A DNA stretch of 64,000 nt from Bacillota bacterium. Its GTDB lineage: Bacteria; Bacillota; Limnochordia; Darwinibacteriales; DTU012. Within the stretch, counting starts at the first letter, position 1; each line of letters opens with the position of its first letter. A program made the position numbers and the translations under genes. The stretch is from assembly GCA_012837335.1 (NCBI GenBank), contig DURM01000064.1:62001-126000 (forward strand), written 5' to 3'. The notes beneath the pieces were generated by a model. The model worked only from the letters and a program-made list of their open reading frames with translations. It ran no database searches and had not been told where the DNA came from. Below are positions 36,070-44,582 of this stretch, piece after piece.

Positions 36070-37773
36070 TTGGACATGCGTGTTACTCAAATATATGCTC
36101 CAACACTTAGAGAAGTGCCTGCAGAAGCAGAATTAATCAGCCACCAGTTTATGCTGCGCGCCGGACTGATGCGCAGAGCAGCATCGGGAGTCTATACCTA
36201 TCTGCCGCTTGGTGTGCGGGTGCTGCAGAAAATTATGAGTATTATTCGGGAAGAGTTGAATAAAGCAGGCGGACAGGAAGTTATGCTGCCGATTATCCAG
36301 CCTGCCGAGCTGTGGCAGGAGTCAGGCCGGTGGAATGACTATGGTGATGAAATGTTTCGTCTCAAGGATCGCCACGACCGGGAATTTTGTCTTGGTCCCA
36401 CCCATGAAGAAATCGTTACTGCCTTAGTTCGGGCTGATGTGCGTTCCTATAAACAACTGCCGCTGATGCTTTACCAGATTCAAAACAAGTATCGCGATGA
36501 AATTAGACCGCGCTTCGGAGTGATCCGCAGCCGCGAGTTTATTATGAAGGACCTCTACTCCTTTGATCGGGATGAGGAAGGGCTCGATCAGAGCTATCAG
36601 GCAATGTACGATGCATATACCCGCATTTTCACCCGCTGCGGATTAGAAACTCGACCGGTAGAAGCTGATACCGGTGCAATCGGCGGCGATAATTCCCATG
36701 AATTTATGGTATTAGGCGATGCGGGCGAAGATTTGGTTGTCTACTGTCAGGACTGCGATTACGCCGCCAATGTGGAGCAAGCAGAATGCGCTCCTTATGA
36801 AGCTGAGTCCGGCGAGATGCTGTCTTTAGAGGAGATTGCTACTCCCAATGTGACTACCATTGATAAACTGGTTGAGCTGTTAGGAATTGAAGGCAGCCGT
36901 TTGATCAAAACCATGATCTACCTTGCAGATGACCAACCGATAGCGGTCCTAGTAAGCGGCGATAATAACATTAACGAAATCAAACTTAAAAAAGTACTTA
37001 AATGCGAGAATCTAGTCCTAGCAGACAGTAGAACTATTGAAGAGGTGACTGGAGCTCCTGTGGGTTTTGCCGGACCAATCGGCCTGGAAATTCCCATTGT
37101 CGCTGACTATTCCGTAATCGGGCTGGTAAATGCGGTCGCAGGAGCAAATAAAAAAGATACCCATATTGCTAACGTTAACATCAACCGCGACTACAAAGCA
37201 GCTGTAACTGCAGATATTAGAGAAGCGCGCGAAGGAGATAAGTGCGTCCGGTGTGGAGGAACGCTCACCAGTGCCCGGGGGACCGAAGTAGGGCAGGTAT
37301 TCAAGTTGGGAACCAGGTATTCCCAGACTTTGAAAGCCAACTTTGTTGATGAGAACGGAAAAGAGCAGCCGATCATTATGGGCTGCTATGGCATTGGTGT
37401 AAGCCGGACCATGGCAGCCATTATTGAACAGCACCATGATGAGGACGGCATCTGCTGGCCAGTCAGTGTGGCGCCATATCACGTGATCATAGTTCCGGTC
37501 AGCTATAAAGATACAGAACAAAGAGAGGCTGCGGAAAAACTCTACAATGAGTTGACTCAAGCAGGGGTTGAAGTAATTCTGGATGACCGCGATGAGCGTC
37601 CGGGTGTTAAATTTAAAGACGCAGATTTGATCGGATATCCAGTCAGAATTACCGTCGGTCCCAGACAGCTAAAGGAAGGCAATGTTGAGCTGTATATCCG
37701 CAGTTCGAAAACTCAGGTTGTGATTCCCATATCCGAAGTTGAGCAGCAGGTAAAATCCATATTGAACCGTTAG
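36070..37773 (+). CDS. proS: Prolyl-tRNA synthetase, bacterial type
   Basis: A 567-residue class II enzyme. Motif 1 and 2 regions (MLRAGLMRRAASGVYTYLPLG, then RDEIRPRFGVIRSREFIMKDLYSFD) precede an inserted editing (INS) domain at about 225-385, and the anticodon-binding domain fills the end (PYHVIIVPVSY onward). GCYGIGVSRTMAAIIEQ is motif 3. TTG 36070 fits AGGGGG spacing; ATG 36076 is the alternative. It charges tRNA-Pro and precedes polC as in Bacillus. Confidence 0.97.
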   Translation: MDMRVTQIYAPTLREVPAEAELISHQFMLRAGLMRRAASGVYTYLPLGVRVLQKIMSIIREELNKAGGQEVMLPIIQPAELWQESGRWNDYGDEMFRLKDRHDREFCLGPTHEEIVTALVRADVRSYKQLPLMLYQIQNKYRDEIRPRFGVIRSREFIMKDLYSFDRDEEGLDQSYQAMYDAYTRIFTRCGLETRPVEADTGAIGGDNSHEFMVLGDAGEDLVVYCQDCDYAANVEQAECAPYEAESGEMLSLEEIATPNVTTIDKLVELLGIEGSRLIKTMIYLADDQPIAVLVSGDNNINEIKLKKVLKCENLVLADSRTIEEVTGAPVGFAGPIGLEIPIVADYSVIGLVNAVAGANKKDTHIANVNINRDYKAAVTADIREAREGDKCVRCGGTLTSARGTEVGQVFKLGTRYSQTLKANFVDENGKEQPIIMGCYGIGVSRTMAAIIEQHHDEDGICWPVSVAPYHVIIVPVSYKDTEQREAAEKLYNELTQAGVEVILDDRDERPGVKFKDADLIGYPVRITVGPRQLKEGNVELYIRSSKTQVVIPISEVEQQVKSILNR

Positions 37774-37783
37774 GAGAATGATT

Positions 37784-38410
37784 ATGAAAGTTGCTGCAAT
37801 TGTACCAGCTTACAATGAAGAGCGGACTGTTGGTACGGTTGTTTCAGCACTGTTAAGTTCACCGCTGATTGATGAAATAATTGTGGTCAGCGATGGTTCG
37901 CAGGATCGCACTGCTGAAGCTGCGCGAAAAGCAGGAGCAAAAGTATTAGAGCTGGAAGAAAATGTTGGCAAAGGTGGAGCGATGCTGGCTGGTACCAAAA
38001 ATACTGATGCAGATGTGTTTTTGTTTATCGATGCCGACCTAGTCGGTTTAAATAAAAAGCACATTGCCGGTCTGCTGGGCCCCATCATTCATCAGAGGGC
38101 GGAAATGACGGTCGGGGTATTTGACCATGGTCGACTAGCTACTGATTTAGCCCAAAAAATCACTCCATTTTTATCGGGGCAGAGGGCTGTAACCAGAAGT
38201 TTCTTCCTGCAGATACCTGAATTGGAAAACAGCCGCTACGGGGTTGAGATGGCTCTATCTCGCTATGCTCGCCACCAGCATGCTAGAGTTGAAACGGTTC
38301 CGCTTCCGGATCTTTCCCAGGTAATGAAAGAAGAGAAGCGGGGCTTAATGCGGGGGTTTGCCCAGCGTCTAAAGATGTATTGGGAGATATTACGGGCGGT
38401 TAAGCTTTAA
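37784..38410 (+). CDS. Family 2 glycosyltransferase
   Basis: About 208 residues. AAIVPAYNEERTVGTVV, VVSDGSQDRTAEAARKAGA and FLFIDADLVGL give the GT-A fold with the metal-binding DAD motif. The enzyme resembles polyprenyl-phosphate or GPGS-type sugar transferases, but it has no membrane tail and the sugar cannot be told. Start ATG 37784 lies six bases after AGGAGA. It is inserted between proS and polC, which are adjacent in Bacillus. Confidence 0.85.
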   Translation: MKVAAIVPAYNEERTVGTVVSALLSSPLIDEIIVVSDGSQDRTAEAARKAGAKVLELEENVGKGGAMLAGTKNTDADVFLFIDADLVGLNKKHIAGLLGPIIHQRAEMTVGVFDHGRLATDLAQKITPFLSGQRAVTRSFFLQIPELENSRYGVEMALSRYARHQHARVETVPLPDLSQVMKEEKRGLMRGFAQRLKMYWEILRAVKL

Positions 38411-38433
38411 CTTCCGATATAGGAGGAATAGGA

Positions 38434-41400
38434 TTGGGATCAGTTTATGTGATTAAACCGGATCGCAGAGATTTCCTAGCGAATTTTTCTCCGGATCCTA
38501 TCACTGAATCCGTTGAGATCAAGCAGATTGAAGTTGATCCGGTCAACCACAGTTGGAAATTCCTGCTTGTTGGCAGGCGGCAGGGAACTGCAGAGTTTTG
38601 GGATCAATTAGCCAAAGAACTGCAGGCTAAAATCCCCCAGGTAAAACAGGTCGAATTCGTTTGGGAAGAACCGGATCCAACCGACGATCTCAGTTATATG
38701 GATCATGTAATTAAAAACTTCACCCCGCCAGTAATCACTGTTGAAGATCAGCCTGACAAACCGGCCAATGGACGGAGAAGATGGGGGAGAAGACGGGCTA
38801 ATCTTGAAGCCGAGATTAATCAGCCGCATATTCCTATTAGAGAGATTGAGATTGAGGAGAACAACATTGCTATTCAAGGTGAGGTTGTCGCTTTTGATAA
38901 ACGCAATCTCCGCAGCGGCAAGGTTTTAGTAACTTTCGATGTTTGGGATCACACCGACTCCATAACCTGCAAATTGTTCTTAGATCCTGAAGATGATGTG
39001 CCCGAAATCCATGTCGGCGAGTGGCTGAAAGTGAAAGGCAATGTCCAGTTTCAAAGTTTTGAACAGGAACTGGCGCTGATGGTTAACCAGTTTAGCCGCG
39101 CTGAGCCACCTGCGCCGCTGATGGATAATGCGTCGAAGAAGCGGGTTGAACTCCATCTGCATACAAAAATGAGCGGATTAGACGGAGTACTGGATGTGGA
39201 GGATGCGGTACGGCAGGCGGCTGCATGGGGCCATGCAGCAGTAGCAATTACTGATCATGGTGTTGTGCAGGCCTTTCCATCAGCCTATTTTGCCGGTAAA
39301 AAACACGGCATCAAGATTATCTACGGCCTTGAAGGTTATCTGATTGACCAAGAAAATGATCGGCCTTATCATATTGTGATATTGGCTAAAAACCAGGCCG
39401 GCTTAAAGAATCTTTATAAGCTGGTTTCTTTTTCGCATATAGATTACTTTTACCGCAGGCCGCGCATCCCCCGCAAAGTGCTGGAGGAGCATCGGGAAGG
39501 ATTGATTATCGGAGCAGCCTGCGAGCAGGGCGAAGTTTATCAAGCCTGTTTAAATCGGGATCCCCGCCTGCGGGAGATTGCCAGTTTCTATGATTATCTT
39601 GAAATTCAACCTTTAGGAAACAATGAGTTTTTAATTGGCACAAGCCGCGTAAGCACCACCGAAGATTTGAAAGAAATCAATCGCTTAATCTGCCGAATTG
39701 GGGCAGAGCTCAATATACCGGTTGTGGCTACATGTGACGTGCACTTCCTGCGTCCGGAGGATGCGGTATACCGCACAATCTTACTGCGGGGTCAAGGTTT
39801 TGAGGACGCAGAACGGCAGGCTCCGCTCTATTTCCGGACAACAGAAGAGATGCTGGATGAGTTCAGCTATCTGAGCGAAGAATTGGCGTACGAAGTAGTT
39901 GTGGAGAACTCCAACCGGATTGCCGAGCAAATTGAGGACATTACGCCGATACCCCAAGGTCTGCACCCACCCCATATTCCCGATGCGGAAGAAAAACTGG
40001 AGCAGCTGTGTTACGATACAGCTCGCAAGCTGTATGGTGATCCCCTGCCCCAGCTGGTGGAGGAGCGGCTGAAAAAGGAACTGAAAGCAATTATCGGCAA
40101 TGGTTATGCTGCGCTGTACTGGACAGCTCGTCAGCTGGTGCAGAAATCCGAGTCAGATGGCTACATGGTGGGCTCTCGGGGTTCGGTGGGCTCATCGTTT
40201 GCAGCCTGTATGAGCGGTATTACCGAGGTAAATCCGCTGCCGCCCCATTATCTGTGCCTTGACTGCCACCACCACGAGTTTTTCACTGGCGGTGAAGTGG
40301 GCTCAGGTATCGACCTGCCGCGGAAAGACTGTCCAAACTGCGGCAAGCCGCTGCACAGAGACGGATTTGATATTCCGTTCGAAGTATTTCTTGGATTTGA
40401 TGGTGATAAAGTTCCTGATATCGACTTGAATTTCAGCGGTGAATACCAGGCAACTATTCAGAAGTACACTGAAGAGCTGTTCGGTGAAGACTATGTGTTC
40501 CGGGCAGGAACAGTCGGCACCCTGGCTGATAAAACAGCTTTCGGCTTTGTAAAAAATTACCTGGATGAAACCAACCAAGTTAAACGCAAAGCGGAAATTA
40601 ACCGCATGCTGAAAAAACTTGTGGGAGTCAAGCGCACTACTGGTCAGCATCCAGGTGGAATGATTGTCGTGCCGGATGATATGGAGATTTACGATTTTAC
40701 TCCAATCCAGTACCCAGCCAATGACCCGAAGAGCGGGGTAGTGACAACTCACTTCGAGTTCAGCTACATTCACGACAGCCTTGTCAAACTGGACAACCTC
40801 GGCCACAAAGGACCAACCATGATGCGGATGTTTGAGGAATTTACCGATACACGAGTTACCGAAATCCCCATGGATGATCCGGCCACAATGGCAATCTTTA
40901 GGGGTTTAGAATCCTTAGGCGTTACTGAAGAGCAGATCGGCACTCCCATCGGAACTTTGGGAATTCCCGAGTTCGGCACCGACTTTACCCGCCAGGTTCT
41001 AGAGGATATTCTGCCGACAACTTTTGCCGATTTGGTAGCAATCATGGGATTAACCCACGGAACCGATGTATGGCTGAACAATGCCCAGAATCTGATCCGG
41101 GAGAAAGTCACTGACTTTAAGAATGTTATTGCCTGTCGCGACGATATTATGGTCTATCTGATGCATAAAGGCTTATCTGCAAGCGATGCGTTTCGCATCA
41201 TGGAGCAGGTTCGCAAAGGCAGGGGTCTAAGCGAGGATGACATCCAGCTGATGAAGCAGTTTGATGTGCCTGATTGGTATATCGATTCTTGTTTTAAGAT
41301 TAAGTACATGTTCCCGAAGGCCCACGCTGTTGCCTATGCGTTTACGGCTTATCGCGCGGCATACTATAAGGTGCATCATCCGGCTGCCTTCTACGCTACC

Positions 41401-41841
41401 TTCCTAAGCGTGGAAATCGATTCGGTTAACGCGGATATAATTGTTCAAGGCGAACAGCATATCCGGGATGAGATTGCCGGTATCGAAGCTAAAGGTAATG
41501 ATGCGACCGCAAAAGACGCTGACACAGTCACAATCCTTAAGGCGGTCTTAGAAGCAATCTCAAGAGGGATAGAGTTTCTGCCGGTGGATCTCTACAAGTC
41601 CGATGCTGTGCGGGTGCTTCCGGTCGACGGCAATAAACTGCTTCTACCCCTAGTATCCCTTGACGGGGTAGGTATGAACGCAGCCGCTGCTATTGCTGAA
41701 GCCAGACAAGAGGGAGAGTTTATCTCCATTGAAGATCTGCGCCAGAGAGCCAAAGTGAGCCGCACTGTAATCGAGGCGCTGTCCAATCATGGCTGCTTGG
41801 AAGGGATGTCTGAAACAAACCAATTGAGTTTATTCGGTTAA
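38434..41841 (+). CDS. polC: PolC, DNA polymerase III alpha subunit, lacking the exonuclease domain
   Basis: Replicative polymerase of 1135 residues, about 300 shorter than Bacillus PolC (1437). Order: short N-terminal domain (1-130), OB fold (about 137-222), PHP domain (about 237-440), then the PolC palm, fingers and zinc site (C608, C611, C633, C636). Palm residues are in PDIDLNFSGE (661-670) and GVKRTTGQHPGG is present. In other PolCs a DEDDh proofreading exonuclease interrupts PHP after the YGLE motif; here YGLEGYLIDQ (297-306) runs straight into RPYHIVILAKN (310-320). PHP metal ligands H241, H243, D274, H275, E300, H313, C363, D435, H437 are all present. Start TTG 38434 after AGGAGG. Confidence 0.95.
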   Translation: MGSVYVIKPDRRDFLANFSPDPITESVEIKQIEVDPVNHSWKFLLVGRRQGTAEFWDQLAKELQAKIPQVKQVEFVWEEPDPTDDLSYMDHVIKNFTPPVITVEDQPDKPANGRRRWGRRRANLEAEINQPHIPIREIEIEENNIAIQGEVVAFDKRNLRSGKVLVTFDVWDHTDSITCKLFLDPEDDVPEIHVGEWLKVKGNVQFQSFEQELALMVNQFSRAEPPAPLMDNASKKRVELHLHTKMSGLDGVLDVEDAVRQAAAWGHAAVAITDHGVVQAFPSAYFAGKKHGIKIIYGLEGYLIDQENDRPYHIVILAKNQAGLKNLYKLVSFSHIDYFYRRPRIPRKVLEEHREGLIIGAACEQGEVYQACLNRDPRLREIASFYDYLEIQPLGNNEFLIGTSRVSTTEDLKEINRLICRIGAELNIPVVATCDVHFLRPEDAVYRTILLRGQGFEDAERQAPLYFRTTEEMLDEFSYLSEELAYEVVVENSNRIAEQIEDITPIPQGLHPPHIPDAEEKLEQLCYDTARKLYGDPLPQLVEERLKKELKAIIGNGYAALYWTARQLVQKSESDGYMVGSRGSVGSSFAACMSGITEVNPLPPHYLCLDCHHHEFFTGGEVGSGIDLPRKDCPNCGKPLHRDGFDIPFEVFLGFDGDKVPDIDLNFSGEYQATIQKYTEELFGEDYVFRAGTVGTLADKTAFGFVKNYLDETNQVKRKAEINRMLKKLVGVKRTTGQHPGGMIVVPDDMEIYDFTPIQYPANDPKSGVVTTHFEFSYIHDSLVKLDNLGHKGPTMMRMFEEFTDTRVTEIPMDDPATMAIFRGLESLGVTEEQIGTPIGTLGIPEFGTDFTRQVLEDILPTTFADLVAIMGLTHGTDVWLNNAQNLIREKVTDFKNVIACRDDIMVYLMHKGLSASDAFRIMEQVRKGRGLSEDDIQLMKQFDVPDWYIDSCFKIKYMFPKAHAVAYAFTAYRAAYYKVHHPAAFYATFLSVEIDSVNADIIVQGEQHIRDEIAGIEAKGNDATAKDADTVTILKAVLEAISRGIEFLPVDLYKSDAVRVLPVDGNKLLLPLVSLDGVGMNAAAAIAEARQEGEFISIEDLRQRAKVSRTVIEALSNHGCLEGMSETNQLSLFG

Positions 41842-41860
41842 GGCAGCCGGAAAACAGCAG

Positions 41861-41889
41861 TTGCTTCAATGTTTTGATTATGCTATAAT
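41861..41889 (+). promoter_or_regulatory. Sigma-A promoter for the rimP-nusA-infB operon
   Basis: TTGCTT (41861-41866), a 17-base spacer and TATAAT (41884-41889) with TGC in front, an extended -10. It lies 20 bases after the polC stop. Transcription would start near 41896 and run through the hairpin at 41921. A second TATAAT at 41983-41988 lacks a good -35. Confidence 0.78.
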
Positions 41890-41920
41890 AGGGGTGCCGC
41901 AAGAATATTGTCTTTGAAGG

Positions 41921-41945
41921 AGAGTGGGTTTTACCCACTCTTTTA
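41921..41945 (+). terminator. Attenuator-type hairpin in the rimP leader
   Basis: AGAGTGGG (41921-41928) pairs with CCCACTCT (41934-41941) around a TTTTA loop and is followed by TTTTACATATTTTAC. It sits about 25 bases after the likely transcription start and 110 bases before rimP, so it can only act on rimP-operon transcripts or on polC read-through. NusA, encoded in this operon, affects termination at such hairpins, which makes autoregulation plausible. Confidence 0.6.
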
Positions 41946-42052
41946 CATATTTTACAGCCTGATTCACAGCGATTTACCAAAGTATAATTGCGAAAGTGCA
42001 GGTAAAGATTAACCATACAAGCGTAATATAAATCGTGCGGGAGTGAATTTTA

Positions 42053-42514
42053 ATGAAAAAAGGCGATCTCCTTAAACTGGTATCCGATTGGATGGACGAG
42101 ATTATCGAGGGAACGGATCTGGAAGTCGTGGATATCGAGTATGTTAAGGAAGGCGGAACTTACTTCTTGCGGGTATATATAGATAAACCCGGCGGAGTAA
42201 ATGTTGATGACTGCCGCGATGTAACATTAAAGCTCAGCGATCTGCTTGACGAAGCGGATCCGATCAGTCATGCGTATACCCTGGAAGTATCCTCACCGGG
42301 TATTGAGCGTCCACTGAAAAAACCTGAGGATTATGCCCGCTTTATCGGCAGAAAAATAAATGTAAGAACCTATCAAGCAATTGACGGCAGAAAACAGTTT
42401 GAAGGTAAGCTGACTGCTTTTGACTCTGGTATTGTTACCTTGGACATTCAGGGAAAGCAATATGAAATTCCCCATGATCAGATAGCAAAAGCTCATTTAG
42501 CTGTTGAGTTTTAA
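42053..42514 (+). CDS. rimP: RimP, 30S ribosome maturation factor
   Basis: A 153-residue factor (YlxS in Bacillus). VDIEYVKEGGTYFLRVYIDKPGGVNVDDC and YTLEVSSPGIERPLKKPEDYARFIGRKI are the typical blocks of the N-terminal domain; an SH3-like domain follows. It helps build the S12 region of the 30S subunit. It heads the rimP-nusA-ylxR-ylxQ-infB-rbfA cluster. The 211-base gap before it holds the promoter and hairpin listed above. Confidence 0.94.
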   Translation: MKKGDLLKLVSDWMDEIIEGTDLEVVDIEYVKEGGTYFLRVYIDKPGGVNVDDCRDVTLKLSDLLDEADPISHAYTLEVSSPGIERPLKKPEDYARFIGRKINVRTYQAIDGRKQFEGKLTAFDSGIVTLDIQGKQYEIPHDQIAKAHLAVEF

Positions 42515-42533
42515 TACGGGAGGCAAGTTAGAG

Positions 42534-43982
42534 ATGAATCTGGAGTTAATTGGGGCACTCGAAGAATTAGAAAAGGAGCGAGGGATCGCAAAGGATGTCT
42601 TAATTGATGCAATCGAGACAGCCATAGTTTCAGCCTACAAGCGCAATTTTAATCTAAGTTCCAGCGCCAGCGTCAGGGTTGATCTGGACGAAACTACCGG
42701 TGCAATCCATGTATATTCCCGCCGCAGAGTAGTTGATGAAGTCACGGACGACAAACAGGAAATCACACTAGAAGATGCCCAAGAAATCGATCCCAACTAC
42801 GAAGTCGGCGACATTGTAGAAGAGGAAGTAACACCAAAAGATTTTGGACGGATTGCTGCCCAAACAGCTAAGCAGGTAGTTATCCAGCGAATTCGGGAAG
42901 CAGAGCGCTCAATTGTTTTCAATGAATACGCAAACCGCGCCGGGGATGTTGTAAATGGAATTATTCAGCGTATTGATCACCGAAATGTTATAATTGATTT
43001 AGGTAAAGTTGAAGCAGTGCTTCCGGTCAGTGAGCAGATACCCGGGGAAAGATATGAGCCGAACCAGCGTATGAAGTTTTACATTAATGAGGTCAAGCAG
43101 TCCAGCCGCGGACCACAAATTTTTCTGTCTCGCACTCATCCCGGTCTGCTGAAATACTTATTTGAGCTTGAAGTTCCTGAAATTCAAGCTGGCGTGGTTG
43201 AAATTAAATCTGTTGCCCGAGAAGCAGGCTTCCGGTCCAAGCTGGCGGTTTTCAGCAGGGATGAAAATGTTGATCCGGTGGGTGCTTGTGTTGGCAGCAG
43301 AGGTATGCGCGTACAGGCTGTAGTGTCCCAACTAAACGGCGAAAAAATTGATATTGTTGCTTGGGTACCAGACGAAGTTCAATTTATCGGCAACGCTCTC
43401 AGTCCGGCAGCAGTTACCAATGTGCTGCTTGATGAAGAAACCAAAACTGCTCGGGTTATTGTTCCGGATGATCAGCTGTCTCTGGCAATCGGCAAAGAGG
43501 GGCAAAATGCTCGTCTAGCAGCGCGATTGACTGGATGGAAAATTGATATCAAGAGCGAGACTCAAGCCGCAGATGAACCGCTGTTCCAGCCGGAAGCATA
43601 TGAAAAGACTGCGGAAGTAGAAGAAGCTGATGAGCTGGCCGATTCAGTTTTAGATCCAGATCTGGATCTAGATGCTGCTCCTGTTGAAGAGATTGATGCT
43701 GAGCCAGAGGTGGAAATTGAACAAACTGAGGCGGAATCCGCGGAAACAGTTGAGGATGAACCAAGTCCGGATGAGGTAGCGGCTCTGCTTGCTAAAATTG
43801 GTACTTCTGCTAAACGCAAGAGCTGGGAAGAACGATTTGGTTCTGTTAGCACAGAAGAAACTGCCCAAGAAAAATCTGACTCCGAGTCGGAGAAACCGAA
43901 GCAGAAGAAGAAAAAGGAAAAAGTTATCAAAGACTTTTCCATGCTGACCTTAGAAGATTTTCAATTTGACGAAGAAGATTAA
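42534..43982 (+). CDS. nusA: NusA, transcription elongation/termination factor
   Basis: About 482 residues. An N-terminal RNA polymerase-binding domain (1-130), an S1 domain (GDVVNGIIQRIDHRNVIIDLG), then KH1 (FRSKLAVFSRDENVDPVGACVGSRGMR) and KH2 (LSLAIGKEGQNARLAARLTGWKIDI). After about residue 350 there is an acidic tail of some 130 residues rich in Glu, Asp and Lys, longer than in Bacillus NusA, which ends near the KH2 domain. Start ATG 42534 follows GGGAGG. Confidence 0.96.
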   Translation: MNLELIGALEELEKERGIAKDVLIDAIETAIVSAYKRNFNLSSSASVRVDLDETTGAIHVYSRRRVVDEVTDDKQEITLEDAQEIDPNYEVGDIVEEEVTPKDFGRIAAQTAKQVVIQRIREAERSIVFNEYANRAGDVVNGIIQRIDHRNVIIDLGKVEAVLPVSEQIPGERYEPNQRMKFYINEVKQSSRGPQIFLSRTHPGLLKYLFELEVPEIQAGVVEIKSVAREAGFRSKLAVFSRDENVDPVGACVGSRGMRVQAVVSQLNGEKIDIVAWVPDEVQFIGNALSPAAVTNVLLDEETKTARVIVPDDQLSLAIGKEGQNARLAARLTGWKIDIKSETQAADEPLFQPEAYEKTAEVEEADELADSVLDPDLDLDAAPVEEIDAEPEVEIEQTEAESAETVEDEPSPDEVAALLAKIGTSAKRKSWEERFGSVSTEETAQEKSDSESEKPKQKKKKEKVIKDFSMLTLEDFQFDEED

Positions 43983-43991
43983 GGTGATAGT

Positions 43992-44255
43992 ATGAAGCCT
44001 AAACATGTTCCGATGCGCACCTGTGTAGGCTGTAGAGTTTCACGGCCGAAAAAAGAGCTAATTCGCGTGGTTAGAACACCGGAAGCTAGGGTTGAACTTG
44101 ATTTCACGGGCAAGAAATCAGGACGCGGTGCTTATTTATGTCCATCTAAGGAATGTTTGCATAAGGCTGTTAAAGCCGCTCAGCTGGAGCGGGCTTTAAA
44201 AACAAAAATAAGTGATGAAGTAAAAGAGTTATTGGAGCAGCAGTTGGATGGATAA
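43992..44255 (+). CDS. ylxR: YlxR/RnpM, RNA-binding RNase P modulator family
   Basis: An 87-residue DUF448 protein. PMRTCVGCRVSRPKKELIRVVR and GRGAYLCPSKECLHKA are the family blocks, with four cysteines spaced like a metal or structural site. Bacillus YlxR (RnpM) binds RNase P RNA and lowers its activity. It lies between nusA and ylxQ as usual and overlaps ylxQ by eight bases. Confidence 0.93.
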   Translation: MKPKHVPMRTCVGCRVSRPKKELIRVVRTPEARVELDFTGKKSGRGAYLCPSKECLHKAVKAAQLERALKTKISDEVKELLEQQLDG

Positions 44256-44571
44256 GGTCTTTAGTTTGTTAGGTTTTGCACAGCGTTCCGGCAAAGCAGT
44301 ATCCGGTGAGCAGGGCGTGATGACAGCACTGCACAGAGGTAAGGTTCACTGCTTGATTGTGGCAAAGGACAGCTCCCAGAACACGCTGCGTAAATTTAGT
44401 GCTAAAGCTGCAGCTCAAAATGTTCCTGTCTATGTCTGCGGAACAAAACTAGAATTGGGACTCGCCATAGGCAAAGCACAGCGCTCATTGATTGCAGTCA
44501 TCGATTCTGGTTTTGCTCGCGCGATTGCATCAGAGTTGGGGGGACAGAATTTATCTTGGGAGAAAGATTAG
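44248..44571 (+). CDS. ylxQ: YlxQ, L7Ae-family RNA-binding protein
   Basis: A 107-residue L7Ae/L30e-fold protein. [32 protein letters not shown] and [23 protein letters not shown] match YlxQ/RplGA, which binds kink-turn RNA. It is always found between ylxR and infB. The start overlaps the ylxR end (ATGGATAA). Confidence 0.92.
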   Translation: MDKVFSLLGFAQRSGKAVSGEQGVMTALHRGKVHCLIVAKDSSQNTLRKFSAKAAAQNVPVYVCGTKLELGLAIGKAQRSLIAVIDSGFARAIASELGGQNLSWEKD

Positions 44572-44582
44572 GAGTGATGTTT

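Noticed and set aside
41951-41988. Second promoter before rimP at TATAAT 41983
   Set aside because: No acceptable -35 at 16-18 bases; kept only as a remark.
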